NCBI GenBank assembly: GCA_002482775.1
Contig: DLGQ01000100.1
Span: 1-28,927, forward strand
Length of the DNA: 28,927 nucleotides
Origin: Flavobacteriales bacterium UBA7690
GTDB taxonomy: Bacteria; Bacteroidota; Bacteroidia; Flavobacteriales_F; PHOS-HE28
Direction: 5' to 3'
Each line of letters opens with the position of its first letter. The first letter of the stretch is position 1. Under the pieces are notes generated by a model. It worked only from the letters and a program-made list of their open reading frames with translations, did not search any database and had not been told where the DNA came from. The translations under genes were made by a program, and so were the position numbers. This document shows positions 7,372 through 15,325 of the stretch, in pieces.

Positions 7372-9687
7372 CTAGAACTTATAGCTTACCCCGGCGCTAG
7401 GCAGCAGCGGCAACTGGTTCACCCGCGCATACCGAACCCGGTCGAAGTAGAAGATGTTCTGCCGGTCGTACACGTTGGTGAGGCTGAAATCGAGTTCAAC
7501 CTGCTGGTTCTCGTCGATGCGCCAAGTTTTGGTCACGCCCAGGTCGAATCGGTGGTAGGTGGGCAAACGACCTTGGTTGAGGGGGCCGAAGAGGATGGCC
7601 AGGTCGGCGTTGCTGTTCGTGTAATCGTAGTTCACGTCGCCGTTGAAGGGGATGTCCCCATAGAAGCCCTGGGTCTGGGTGTAGGGGAAGCCGGATCCGA
7701 AGTTCCAACGGGCATTGATCTTCCACGCATCGAACTTGCCGAAGGCGTAACTGGCCACAAGGTTCACGTTGTTGCGGCGGTCCCACACCGGGTTGTACCG
7801 CTGGAAGCCATCGAACCGGTCCACATAGGTATAGCTGTACACGGCCCACAGGAACAGTTTGTTCTTCTCGTATTTCAACTGAAGATCCGCACCGTAGGCC
7901 TTACCGGTCTCGATGATGAAGTCCTTCTTCAACGCGTCCGGCTTGTCCTCGAATTCCTGGGTGTCGTTGAAGACCTTGTTGCGGTTCAGGTTGGTCACCT
8001 GGCGGAAGTCCTTCAAGTACACTTCGAAGTTCGCCGTCAGTTCCGGGGTCAGGTCGTATTCAACACCGCCTACGTAGTGGTTGGCGCGTTGCAGCGGGTT
8101 CTTCACGTCGCGAACGTCGCCATTCTCGTCCGTGAAGGTCTTCGGCAGGTTGTCCGGCGAAGAAAGGAAGCCGTAGAACAGGTTCACCACATCGCGGTCG
8201 CTGTTGGCGGCTACGAGGTTCTGGCTGTACCGCCCCGCCGCCAACTTGAAGCGAAGATCGTCGGTGATGTTCCACTTGAAGCCCAAGCGCGGCTCCGGGT
8301 TCGCAACGGATAGCGAGGCGTAGTAGTGCAACCGGAACCCCGGCTCGATGATCACGTTCTTCCACACCTTCTTGTAGGACATGTAACCCGCGATCTCCGA
8401 GGTGTTCTCTTCTTGCGTGAATTCGCGCCCCAGGCTGTTGTAGAACTGGAAATTGGTACGGAACCCGAGCACTTCTATGCCGTATCGGATCTCGTCCTGC
8501 TTGTTGAAAAGCTTGAAGTTCAGCGAGCCGTTGAATCCGTTGATCTCGCTGCTGCGTGGCGGTAGATCGCCCTCCTTCAGCTCGATGGAATATTCGCTGA
8601 TGGCGAAGGTGCCATCGATCAACACGGCAGAACCAGCCGGTACCAGCACGAAGTTGGTTCCCGCACCCCAGTTCTGCCAGCCCAGGTCACTTACCTGCTG
8701 GTATTTCACCTGGTCCGTGAAGTTGAACCCGAACAGGTTGAATTTGCTGCCGTTGCTTCCGTTGAAGCTGACCTTGCCGAAGGCATCGGTGAACGAGAAG
8801 GGAAGGCCATCTTCTTGGACGTTCTCGTAGAACACCTTACTGCTCTGGTCCAAATAGCTATGGCGCACATTGAGCAAGAACGACGAGGATCCGCCGCCTT
8901 CTTCTTTCTCTTTCTTCAACGGGCCTTCCAGCAAGACCTTTCCGGTGAAGGTGCTGGCCGCCACCTTACCGCTCAAGCGTTTCTTGTTGCCATCGCGCGT
9001 GGTGATGTCCATGATGGAGCTCACCCGCCCTCCGTGCTCTGCATTGAAGCCTGCCGTGTAGATGTCCGCGTTGCGGATGATGTCGTTATCGAACACGCTG
9101 AAGAGACCGATGCTGTGGAACGGATTGTACAGCACCATACCGTCCATCATGGTCTTGTTCATGATGGGCGAACCGCCACGGATGTACAATTGTCCGCCCT
9201 GGTCGCCGGTGAAGATCACCCCAGGTACCACCTGCAAGTACTGGGCGAGGTCAGCTTCGCCGCCGATGGTAGGCAGCCGTTCGATCTGGCGCGGAGTAAG
9301 TTTGGTAACGCCCATGCGCACCTGTGTCTGGGCCTCTTGTTTCTCGCCGCTCACCTCGAACTCGCGGATCTGGATGGCGCTTTTGCCCAAGAAGAGCTTC
9401 TCGGTGATGATCTGGTCGCGCAAGACCGTGACCGACTTCCGTGCCGTGTCATATCCCAAGGAGGTCACCTCCAGCAAGTAGGTTCCCGGTGTCACCTTGC
9501 TGATGGAATAGTACCCGTTCACGTCGGTAGCAGCACCGGTGGTGGTGCCCTTCAGGATCACGTTGGTGAAAATGACGGGCTCGCCGGTCTGCTTGTCGTA
9601 TACGAAACCACGTATGGTGCCGGTCTGGGCCACTACATAGAACGGAAGGAACGAAAGGAGCAGAAGTAACTTGCGGTAGCGGGGCAT
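7372..9687 (-). CDS. TonB-dependent outer-membrane receptor with CarboxypepD-reg domain
   Basis: This 771-aa predicted outer-membrane active transporter takes up an unknown substrate. The start at 9687 gives a signal peptide (MPRYRKLLLLLSFLPFYVVA); the frame stays open to 10227 but that part lies antisense-free inside holA and is not used. Residues 22-100 are a carboxypeptidase-regulatory-like (peptidase-associated) beta domain, typical of Bacteroidota receptors. Residues about 120-230 are the plug (LPTIGGEADLAQYLQVVPGV, GGQLYIRGGS, MMDGMVLYNPFH, NAEHGGRVSSIMDITT). The remainder is a 22-strand-type barrel rich in aromatic strands and ends in Phe (GVSYKF), the usual barrel-assembly signal. No SusD partner is adjacent, so it is not a classical SusCD pair. 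The substrate cannot be told from sequence. Confidence 0.93.
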   Translation of the reverse strand: MPRYRKLLLLLSFLPFYVVAQTGTIRGFVYDKQTGEPVIFTNVILKGTTTGAATDVNGYYSISKVTPGTYLLEVTSLGYDTARKSVTVLRDQIITEKLFLGKSAIQIREFEVSGEKQEAQTQVRMGVTKLTPRQIERLPTIGGEADLAQYLQVVPGVIFTGDQGGQLYIRGGSPIMNKTMMDGMVLYNPFHSIGLFSVFDNDIIRNADIYTAGFNAEHGGRVSSIMDITTRDGNKKRLSGKVAASTFTGKVLLEGPLKKEKEEGGGSSSFLLNVRHSYLDQSSKVFYENVQEDGLPFSFTDAFGKVSFNGSNGSKFNLFGFNFTDQVKYQQVSDLGWQNWGAGTNFVLVPAGSAVLIDGTFAISEYSIELKEGDLPPRSSEINGFNGSLNFKLFNKQDEIRYGIEVLGFRTNFQFYNSLGREFTQEENTSEIAGYMSYKKVWKNVIIEPGFRLHYYASLSVANPEPRLGFKWNITDDLRFKLAAGRYSQNLVAANSDRDVVNLFYGFLSSPDNLPKTFTDENGDVRDVKNPLQRANHYVGGVEYDLTPELTANFEVYLKDFRQVTNLNRNKVFNDTQEFEDKPDALKKDFIIETGKAYGADLQLKYEKNKLFLWAVYSYTYVDRFDGFQRYNPVWDRRNNVNLVASYAFGKFDAWKINARWNFGSGFPYTQTQGFYGDIPFNGDVNYDYTNSNADLAILFGPLNQGRLPTYHRFDLGVTKTWRIDENQQVELDFSLTNVYDRQNIFYFDRVRYARVNQLPLLPSAGVSYKF

Positions 9688-9776
9688 GGGATCCGTGCAG
9701 GGGCGGCTAAGGTAGAGGTTGCGGCACCACAAGGAGCGGACCGTTCGATGGCTACCCTTTACCGGTGGTTGGCTTC

Positions 9777-10796
9777 TTAGGCCATAACCTTGGCCAACAG
9801 TTCGCGCAAGAGTTCGCCCTGGTCCGAACCATCGCCCCCAACACCTTTGCTGCGCAGATCGAACTGGCGCAGATGGCGCTGTACCTCCACCAGTTTGCCC
9901 AGCGGATAGTTCGCGGCCTGGCTCACATAATCCTTCACGAAGTAGGGGTTCACCTTCAACTCGCCGGCTAGTTCGGCTTGGCTCTTTCCGGCACAGGCGT
10001 GCACCACGGCCAGTTTGTTGAAGTAGGTGTTGAGGAACCCCAAGGTCACCACCAGCGGATTCTCGCGTGGGTCGGCTGCGAAGTGGTTCGCTATCCGTTG
10101 TGCTTTCAACGCATTGCGCGTGCCAATGGCGTTCTGTAGCTCGAAAACGTTGTAGTCTTTGCTGATGCCTACGAAACGTTGGATGACCTCGCTGGTGATC
10201 GCACCTCCTTCTTCGGTCACCAAGCACAGTTTCTCCACTTCCTTCATGGCTTTGGAGAGGTCGCTACCCAAATGGTTCGCCAGCAAGGTGGCCTCGGCAC
10301 CGCCCAACCGGCGCTTCTGGTTCTTGGCAAAACTGATCAACAGGTCGGGAAGTTTATCCTCACGCACCTTATCGCTCAAGAAAACCACGCCGCCACCTTT
10401 TTGCGCGGACTTGAGGATGGACTTGCGGCCGTCGATCTTCTTGTGCTTGTAGCAAAGCACCAGTACCGTGGTGGGCGTGGGCTTCAGCAGGTACGCCTCT
10501 AGTTTTTCCACCTGATCTATGCGCCAATTCTGCAACTCCCGCACGACCACCAATTGGCGCTCGGCCATCATGGGGTACCGCAGGCAGGTGTCTTTGACCG
10601 TGTCCGGATCGGCATCCCGCCCGTACAGGATCATCTGGTTGAAGTCGCGCTCATGGTCCTCCAACGCCAACCGCTCCACCTCCATGGCGATGCGGTCTAT
10701 GAAAAAGCCTTCTTCGCCGTGCAGAACGTACACGGGCTTGAACTTGCCGCCCCGTAGGTCGGCCATGATCTTCTTGTATTCGTCCAGCGTGCTCAC
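9777..10796 (-). CDS. holA: DNA polymerase III subunit delta
   Basis: HolA is the clamp-loader delta subunit, which opens the beta sliding clamp during replication. The 339-aa length is normal. The N-terminus FKPVYVLHGEEGFFIDRI is the usual opening strand and loop (the degenerate P-loop of the AAA+-like fold). FLSDKVREDKLPDLLISFAKNQKRRL and ATLLANHLGSDLSKAMKEVEKLCL follow domain II, and the C-terminal clamp-loader collar includes VFELQNAIGTRNALKAQRIANHF and ELAGELKVNPYFVKDYVSQA. The start codon is GTG at 10796, overlapping the amn stop as GTGA, so translation is probably coupled to amn. Confidence 0.95.
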   Translation of the reverse strand: MSTLDEYKKIMADLRGGKFKPVYVLHGEEGFFIDRIAMEVERLALEDHERDFNQMILYGRDADPDTVKDTCLRYPMMAERQLVVVRELQNWRIDQVEKLEAYLLKPTPTTVLVLCYKHKKIDGRKSILKSAQKGGGVVFLSDKVREDKLPDLLISFAKNQKRRLGGAEATLLANHLGSDLSKAMKEVEKLCLVTEEGGAITSEVIQRFVGISKDYNVFELQNAIGTRNALKAQRIANHFAADPRENPLVVTLGFLNTYFNKLAVVHACAGKSQAELAGELKVNPYFVKDYVSQAANYPLGKLVEVQRHLRQFDLRSKGVGGDGSDQGELLRELLAKVMA

Positions 10797-11593
10797 TCGA
10801 AACGCAGGTGCTTCACCGAACGGCCCTCGTTGATGATCTCGCGCAACGCATCGATGCCCAACCGTACGTGGCTTTCCACGAAGCTGCTGGTCACCTTGGC
10901 ATCGCTCGCACTGGTCTTCACGCCTTCGGGCACCATCGGTTGGTCGCTCACCAACAACAATGCACCGGTGGGGATGGAGTTGGCGAAGCCGGTCATGAAC
11001 AAGGTGGCCGTTTCCATGTCGATGGCCATGGCTCGGATCTGGCGCAACCGCTCCTTGAACGGCTCATCATGTTCCCAGACCCGGCGGTTGGTGGTGTATA
11101 CCGTGCCGGTCCAGTAGTCCATGTCGCGGTCGCGAACGGCACCACTTACCGCGCGTTGGATCATGAAGCTCGGCAATGCCGGTACTTCGGGTGGGAAATA
11201 GTCCGCGCTGGTACCCTCACCCCGGATGGCCGCGATGGGAAGTACCAGATCACCGAGCTGGTTCTTTTTCTTCAAACCGCCGCATTTCCCCAAGAAGATC
11301 ACCGCTTTGGGGTCGATGGCGCTGAGCAGGTCCATGGTGGTGGCGGCCATCGGGCTGCCCATACCGAAGTTGATCATCACCATATCCTCCGCTATGGCCA
11401 CCTTCATCGCCTTGTCGCGCACGGGGATGGTGGCTCCCGTCTGCTGGCAGAAGATGTCCAGGTAGTTATCGAAGTTGGTGAGCAGGATGTGTGGTTTGAA
11501 CTGATCCAAGGCCACGCCGGTGTAACGTGGTAGCCAGTTGCGGACGATCTCTTCTTTGCTTCGCACTTTTGTGGGTATGAAAGGAACCGGCAT
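10793..11593 (-). CDS. amn: AMP nucleosidase (Bacteroidota type)
   Basis: The enzyme hydrolyses AMP to adenine and ribose 5-phosphate, tuning the adenylate pool. The nucleoside-phosphorylase-like fold is visible: KPHILLTNFDNYLDIF, MINFGMGSPMAATTMDLLSAIDPKAVIFLGKCGG, MAIDMETATLFMTGF, and catalytic-Asp motif LLLVSDQP. The 266-aa length (ATG 11593) suits the short form; E. coli Amn is much longer. Family members begin near the sequence RSKEEIVRNWLPRYTG, so GTG at 11566 (257 aa) is also plausible. The frame remains open to 11725, but that part is antisense to the neighbouring HsdR-N gene. A minus-strand TAnnTTTG box (TAAGTTTG, 11631-11624) lies inside that neighbour and could drive amn-holA. The 4-nt overlap with holA indicates one operon. 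Confidence 0.93.
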   Translation of the reverse strand: MPVPFIPTKVRSKEEIVRNWLPRYTGVALDQFKPHILLTNFDNYLDIFCQQTGATIPVRDKAMKVAIAEDMVMINFGMGSPMAATTMDLLSAIDPKAVIFLGKCGGLKKKNQLGDLVLPIAAIRGEGTSADYFPPEVPALPSFMIQRAVSGAVRDRDMDYWTGTVYTTNRRVWEHDEPFKERLRQIRAMAIDMETATLFMTGFANSIPTGALLLVSDQPMVPEGVKTSASDAKVTSSFVESHVRLGIDALREIINEGRSVKHLRFE

Positions 11594-12050
11594 GCAGGCA
11601 CTCGACCTGCCGGACCATGGCGTCAAACTTAAGCATGGCGACCATGGCGTGCAGGTGTTCGATCCCGTGCGCCAGCGGTGGGTGGCCCTCACCCCCGAAG
11701 AATGGGTGCGCCAGCATGTGATCAACTACCTGGTCCACGACCTGCGATGCCCCCGCTCCCTGCTTGGCATAGAAGCCCCGCTAGTGCTCAATGGGCTTTC
11801 CAAACGTGCAGATATCGTCGTGTTCGGTCGCAATGGCCGACCTCTGGCCTTGGTGGAGTGCAAAGCCCCGGGTATTGCCGTCAGTCAGCGAACGTTCGAG
11901 CAGGCTGCGCGTTATAATCAGGTGTTCCAAGTGCGCTACCTGATGGTGACCAATGGGTTAAGGCATTATTGCTGTTCGGTGGACCTTCAACGTGGTGCCG
12001 TGGAATTCTTGCCGCATTTGCCCGTACATTCTTCCATGGGAAGCGACTAG
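11592..12050 (+). CDS. Stand-alone HsdR N-terminal-like PD-(D/E)XK protein
   Basis: This 152-aa protein resembles the type I restriction enzyme R-subunit N-terminal domain family (HSDR_N_2), with no helicase or methylase nearby. The PD-(D/E)XK nuclease residues are visible: Asp74 in KRADIVVF, Glu89-x-Lys91 in LVECKAP, and the HsdR-type QxxxY motif as Gln104...Tyr108 in EQAARYN. It is therefore potentially an active Mg-dependent nuclease, but its role is unknown. ATG 11592 has AAAGGA seven bases upstream; ATG 11577 (MKGTG) is an alternative and would suit a leaderless transcript, since CACTTTTG (one mismatch to TAnnTTTG) ends 5 nt before it. It is divergent from amn-holA, and the two ATGs share one CATG. 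Confidence 0.88.
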   Translation: MQALDLPDHGVKLKHGDHGVQVFDPVRQRWVALTPEEWVRQHVINYLVHDLRCPRSLLGIEAPLVLNGLSKRADIVVFGRNGRPLALVECKAPGIAVSQRTFEQAARYNQVFQVRYLMVTNGLRHYCCSVDLQRGAVEFLPHLPVHSSMGSD

Positions 12051-12056
12051 CCTACC

Positions 12057-12064
12057 TAATTTTG
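12057..12064 (+). promoter_or_regulatory. Bacteroidota -7 box for the S8 protease gene
   Basis: TAATTTTG matches TAnnTTTG and ends 5 nt before ATG 12070. If used, transcription would begin at or next to the start codon. No TTG is at the ideal 19-nt distance, so the call is moderate. Confidence 0.4.
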
Positions 12065-12069
12065 ATGAC

Positions 12070-14691
12070 ATGATGAAGCTCCTGGTCACTTTGGCTATCC
12101 CCTTTCTTGCCTTGGCCTCCGCACAGGCCCAGCACAAGCAGAAGATGGACCTGACATTACAGCACTTCCTCACCCAGGACCACGTTGCTGGGGAGGAGGT
12201 GAGCCTTTTCATCCGCGGCGATGCCGAACGGGTGGGTTCTGCTGTCCGGGCTCACGGCGGAAGGGTGACCATGTCCCTCCCACAAGTGGTGAATGCGCGC
12301 GTGCCCGTGAGTGCGGTGATCGCGTTGGCCCAGGAAGAGGCCGTGGGATATTTCGAGTTCAACGCCGCGAAGGGGACTTTGTTGAACGATTCCATGCGGG
12401 TGAAGGCCCGGGTGAACGAGGTACACCAAGGCCTTGCGCCGCTCCCACAAGGCTACGATGGCACCGGGGTCGTGTTCGGGATCATCGATACCGGGCTGGA
12501 TGTATACCATCCGGATTTCCGGGACGAGAACGATGTGACCCGCGTCGTGCGCTACTGGGACCAGCGCTTCACGGCCAACCCCGGTTCACCGGCCCCGTAC
12601 GGGTATGGCATCGAATGGACCCGAGAGGAGTTGGAGGCGGGTGGACCGAATTTCCCTTCGGACACCATACTTGGGCATGGTACCCCGGTGGCGGGCACCG
12701 CGGTAAGTAATGGCCGCGCGAATGGCAGGCACAAAGGAGTAGCGCCCGAGGCGGAGATCATCGTGGTCGCTTCCAACATGGGAACCTCCAACTGGGCAGC
12801 TACCGTGGCCGATGGCGTGAAGTACATCCTGGATGAAGCTGATGCGTTGGGAAAGCCCGCAGTGATCAATATCAGCATGGGCACTTATAGCGGTTCGCAT
12901 GATGGCAAGGATGCTGCAGCGCTCTTCATCGACGATCTCTTGCACCAACAACCCGGAAGGGCCCTTGCCGCAGCGGCGGGTAATTCGCACGGCACGTATC
13001 CGTACCACCTGCGTACGGATGTGGATCAGGATACCTCCTTCACCTGGTTCACTACCAACCAGAACGGATCTACCTATAACATCTTCAATTTCCCCAATGT
13101 CTTTTTCGAGGTATGGGCGGATGCCGAGGACTTTGAGAACGTATCGTTCGCCATGGGCGCGGACAGGCCGGTTCCTTCCCTGAATTACCGCGGCCGAGGA
13201 TCCTTCCATACCGTTGCTGATGCCATGGGCGAAGTGATCGAGGATCCGATCGTGAGCGCAAGTGGGAACACGTTGGGTACGGTCCAGTACTATGCCCAAG
13301 AACGTGGCGATCAGATCCTGCTTCAAGTGCTGATCGCCTCCCCCGACACCGCCGATTGCCTCTGGCGTTTCATGTCCACCGGTAGTGGTGCCTTCGACGT
13401 GTGGACCCTCACCACCTATACCCGCACCTCGAACGTTATCGGTCCTGTGCTCGCCCAGCCATTGGGCCTGCCGTTCCCCACCGCTGCAGCCTACCCGGCA
13501 ATGGCCAACTACGTGCAGCCCGATTACTTACAACACATCGTGGACTCGTGGGCATGCATCCCCGATGTGCTCACGGTGGCCAACTACTGCAACGAGGTGT
13601 CTTATGTGGATTATTTCGGGGTAGCGCGCTCGGTCCCCGGCTTGGAGCAGGACATCGCGCCAAAGAGTAGCACAGGTCCTACGCGCGATCTGCGGATGAA
13701 ACCGGATATCGCCGCCACAGGTGATCTTACCTTCTCGGCAGGCCCGCTAGCATCCATCCAGTGGATCATCGATAATCAAGTAGGATGGAAGGTCGATCCC
13801 GGAGGGAAGCATATCCGCGATGGTGGAACTTCCCAAGCTGCGCCGGTGGTGGCTGGGGCTGCTGCGTTATACCTTCAAAAGTGTCCAGATGCGACCATCA
13901 CGGAAGTGGCCGAAGCGGTCCGGAGAAGCGCTCGTAGGGATGCCTTCACCGGTACGGTGCCCAACCACAGGTGGGGTATGGGGAAGCTCGATGTCTTCAA
14001 CGCCCTATTGAACAAGTCAGCTCTTTCCGCGGATGTCACCTCGTTCTGTGAGGGTGATTCTGTACGTGTGGATGCCCCACAGGGGTTCCAGGACGTGCAA
14101 TGGAGCAATGGCGCGGTGGGGAGTTCCATTGCCGTAGAGGAAGGTGGTGAGTTGAGCGCGGTGATGACCAGCGCATCCGGGTGCTTGGCGTACTCCGATA
14201 CGATCAGCTTGGAAATGTTGGAACCACCATCCACACCCATCATTGATGCCAATGGGCCGGTGCTTACCAGTACGGTCGGCACGGCGTACCAATGGTATGC
14301 AGGTGGCGACCCCATCCCAGACGCAACGGACCAGGAATGGACCGCATACTGGCCAGGTAGCTACCAAGTCGTCGTATTCGGCGAGAATGGGTGCAGCGCG
14401 CTTAGCGATGCCGTTGAGGTGATCACCGTGGGGTTCCAGGACGAGCACGCTTCCAACCTGATGATCTGGCCAAGCCCTGCTCGTGAGGAATTGCGTGTGC
14501 AGCTACCCGATCAGGCAACAAGGATCGACCTACGTATCGTAGCTGGCGATGGAAAAGTGGTGCGCGCGCTAGGTTCGAATACCACCGGTATGATCACTAT
14601 TTCGCTGGCTGGGGTCGCACCCGGGGTATACACCCTACAAGGCGGGTCTGCCGGTGAAGTTTGGTCACGCCGTTTCGTCAAGGTCCCTTGA
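12070..14691 (+). CDS. Secreted subtilisin-like serine protease with T9SS sorting domain
   Basis: This 873-aa protein carries a signal peptide (MMKLLVTLAIPFLALASAQA), a propeptide-like region (about 21-125), and an S8 catalytic domain. The triad is Asp140 in GIIDTGLDVYHPDF, His203 in LGHGTPVAGTA and Ser588 in GGTSQAAPVVAGAAA, with oxyanion Asn305 in AAAGNSHG. About 280 residues separate Asn305 from Ser588, implying a large insert, beta-rich in appearance (FTWFTTNQNGSTYNIF...). Residues 640-790 look like one or two Ig-like repeats (DVQWSNGAV..., YQWYAGGDPIPDA...). The end (about 795-873) is a type A T9SS sorting domain (MIWPSPAREELRVQL...GVYTLQGG...RRFVKVP). It is predicted to be exported across both membranes and released or surface-attached. 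ATG 12073 is an equal alternative start. The Crp/Fnr gene follows within 11 nt or overlaps. Confidence 0.93.
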   Translation: MMKLLVTLAIPFLALASAQAQHKQKMDLTLQHFLTQDHVAGEEVSLFIRGDAERVGSAVRAHGGRVTMSLPQVVNARVPVSAVIALAQEEAVGYFEFNAAKGTLLNDSMRVKARVNEVHQGLAPLPQGYDGTGVVFGIIDTGLDVYHPDFRDENDVTRVVRYWDQRFTANPGSPAPYGYGIEWTREELEAGGPNFPSDTILGHGTPVAGTAVSNGRANGRHKGVAPEAEIIVVASNMGTSNWAATVADGVKYILDEADALGKPAVINISMGTYSGSHDGKDAAALFIDDLLHQQPGRALAAAAGNSHGTYPYHLRTDVDQDTSFTWFTTNQNGSTYNIFNFPNVFFEVWADAEDFENVSFAMGADRPVPSLNYRGRGSFHTVADAMGEVIEDPIVSASGNTLGTVQYYAQERGDQILLQVLIASPDTADCLWRFMSTGSGAFDVWTLTTYTRTSNVIGPVLAQPLGLPFPTAAAYPAMANYVQPDYLQHIVDSWACIPDVLTVANYCNEVSYVDYFGVARSVPGLEQDIAPKSSTGPTRDLRMKPDIAATGDLTFSAGPLASIQWIIDNQVGWKVDPGGKHIRDGGTSQAAPVVAGAAALYLQKCPDATITEVAEAVRRSARRDAFTGTVPNHRWGMGKLDVFNALLNKSALSADVTSFCEGDSVRVDAPQGFQDVQWSNGAVGSSIAVEEGGELSAVMTSASGCLAYSDTISLEMLEPPSTPIIDANGPVLTSTVGTAYQWYAGGDPIPDATDQEWTAYWPGSYQVVVFGENGCSALSDAVEVITVGFQDEHASNLMIWPSPAREELRVQLPDQATRIDLRIVAGDGKVVRALGSNTTGMITISLAGVAPGVYTLQGGSAGEVWSRRFVKVP

Positions 14692-14701
14692 TCCAGTTGG
14701 C

Positions 14702-15277
14702 GTGGACCTTGTCCGCCGGACCATAGAGCGTTACGTACCACTTCGTGAGGAGGCGTGGGAACAGGTGCGCCCATGTTGGCACACGTTCTCCTTCGCACGC
14801 GGTGCTTTCGTTTCACAGGCCCGTTCCGTGGAGCATCGTTTCTACATCGTGCAGGATGGTGTGCAACGCTTGTTCGTGGAACACGATGGTACCGAACATT
14901 GCCTCGGTTTTTCCTATGGACATAGCTGGACAGGCGATTACGACTCCTTCGTACGACAGAAGCCGGGGCGATTCAATGTGCAGGCGATCACAGATTCAAC
15001 CTTGGTGGGGATCACACACGCCGACCTGAACAGGCTGTATGACACCGTTCCCGCCATGGAACGTTTCGGCCGGTTGATCCTGGAAGAACAGATCGTGGGT
15101 CGGGCCACGCGCGAGATCGAGCAGATCGCATTGAGCGCCGAAGAGCGCTATCACCGATTCATGGAACGCAGCCCACAACTGCTGCAGCTCGTGGCGCAGA
15201 AAGACCTCGCTTCCTACCTGCGGATGACCCCGGAGACCTTCAGCCGCCTGCGCGCCAAGGCCTTCGGACGTTCTTGA
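14702..15277 (+). CDS. Crp/Fnr family transcription regulator
   Basis: This regulator is 191 aa from GTG 14702; a second GTG at 14654 would give 207 aa and overlap the protease gene by 38 nt. There is no ATG choice. The N-terminal cyclic-nucleotide-binding-like beta barrel is recognisable (FARGAFVSQARSVEHRFYIVQDGVQRLFVEHDGTEHCLGFSYG), but I do not see the Arg/Ser phosphate-binding pair of cAMP-binding Crp, so the ligand is unknown. A long helix follows (MERFGRLILEEQIVGRATREIEQIALSAEERYHRFMER), then a C-terminal helix-turn-helix (VAQKDLASYLRMTPETFSRLRAKAF) ending right after the recognition helix, as in many short Bacteroidota members. It is close enough to the protease gene for co-transcription. 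Confidence 0.85.
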   Translation: MDLVRRTIERYVPLREEAWEQVRPCWHTFSFARGAFVSQARSVEHRFYIVQDGVQRLFVEHDGTEHCLGFSYGHSWTGDYDSFVRQKPGRFNVQAITDSTLVGITHADLNRLYDTVPAMERFGRLILEEQIVGRATREIEQIALSAEERYHRFMERSPQLLQLVAQKDLASYLRMTPETFSRLRAKAFGRS

Positions 15278-15310
15278 TCTGCATCAAGTGCGCAACGCAG
15301 CGAGCCCCGA

Positions 15311-15318
15311 TAGGTTTG
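15311..15318 (+). promoter_or_regulatory. Bacteroidota -7 box for the DinB-like gene
   Basis: TAGGTTTG matches TAnnTTTG and ends 7 nt before ATG 15326, predicting a leader of only a few bases. The box separates this gene transcriptionally from the Crp/Fnr gene 48 bp upstream. Confidence 0.5.
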
Positions 15319-15325
15319 CACCGCG

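Noticed and set aside
9688..10227. N-terminal extension of the TonB receptor (180 residues)
   Set aside because: It lies wholly over holA or its 3' gap in another frame, and an ideal signal peptide begins at 9687.
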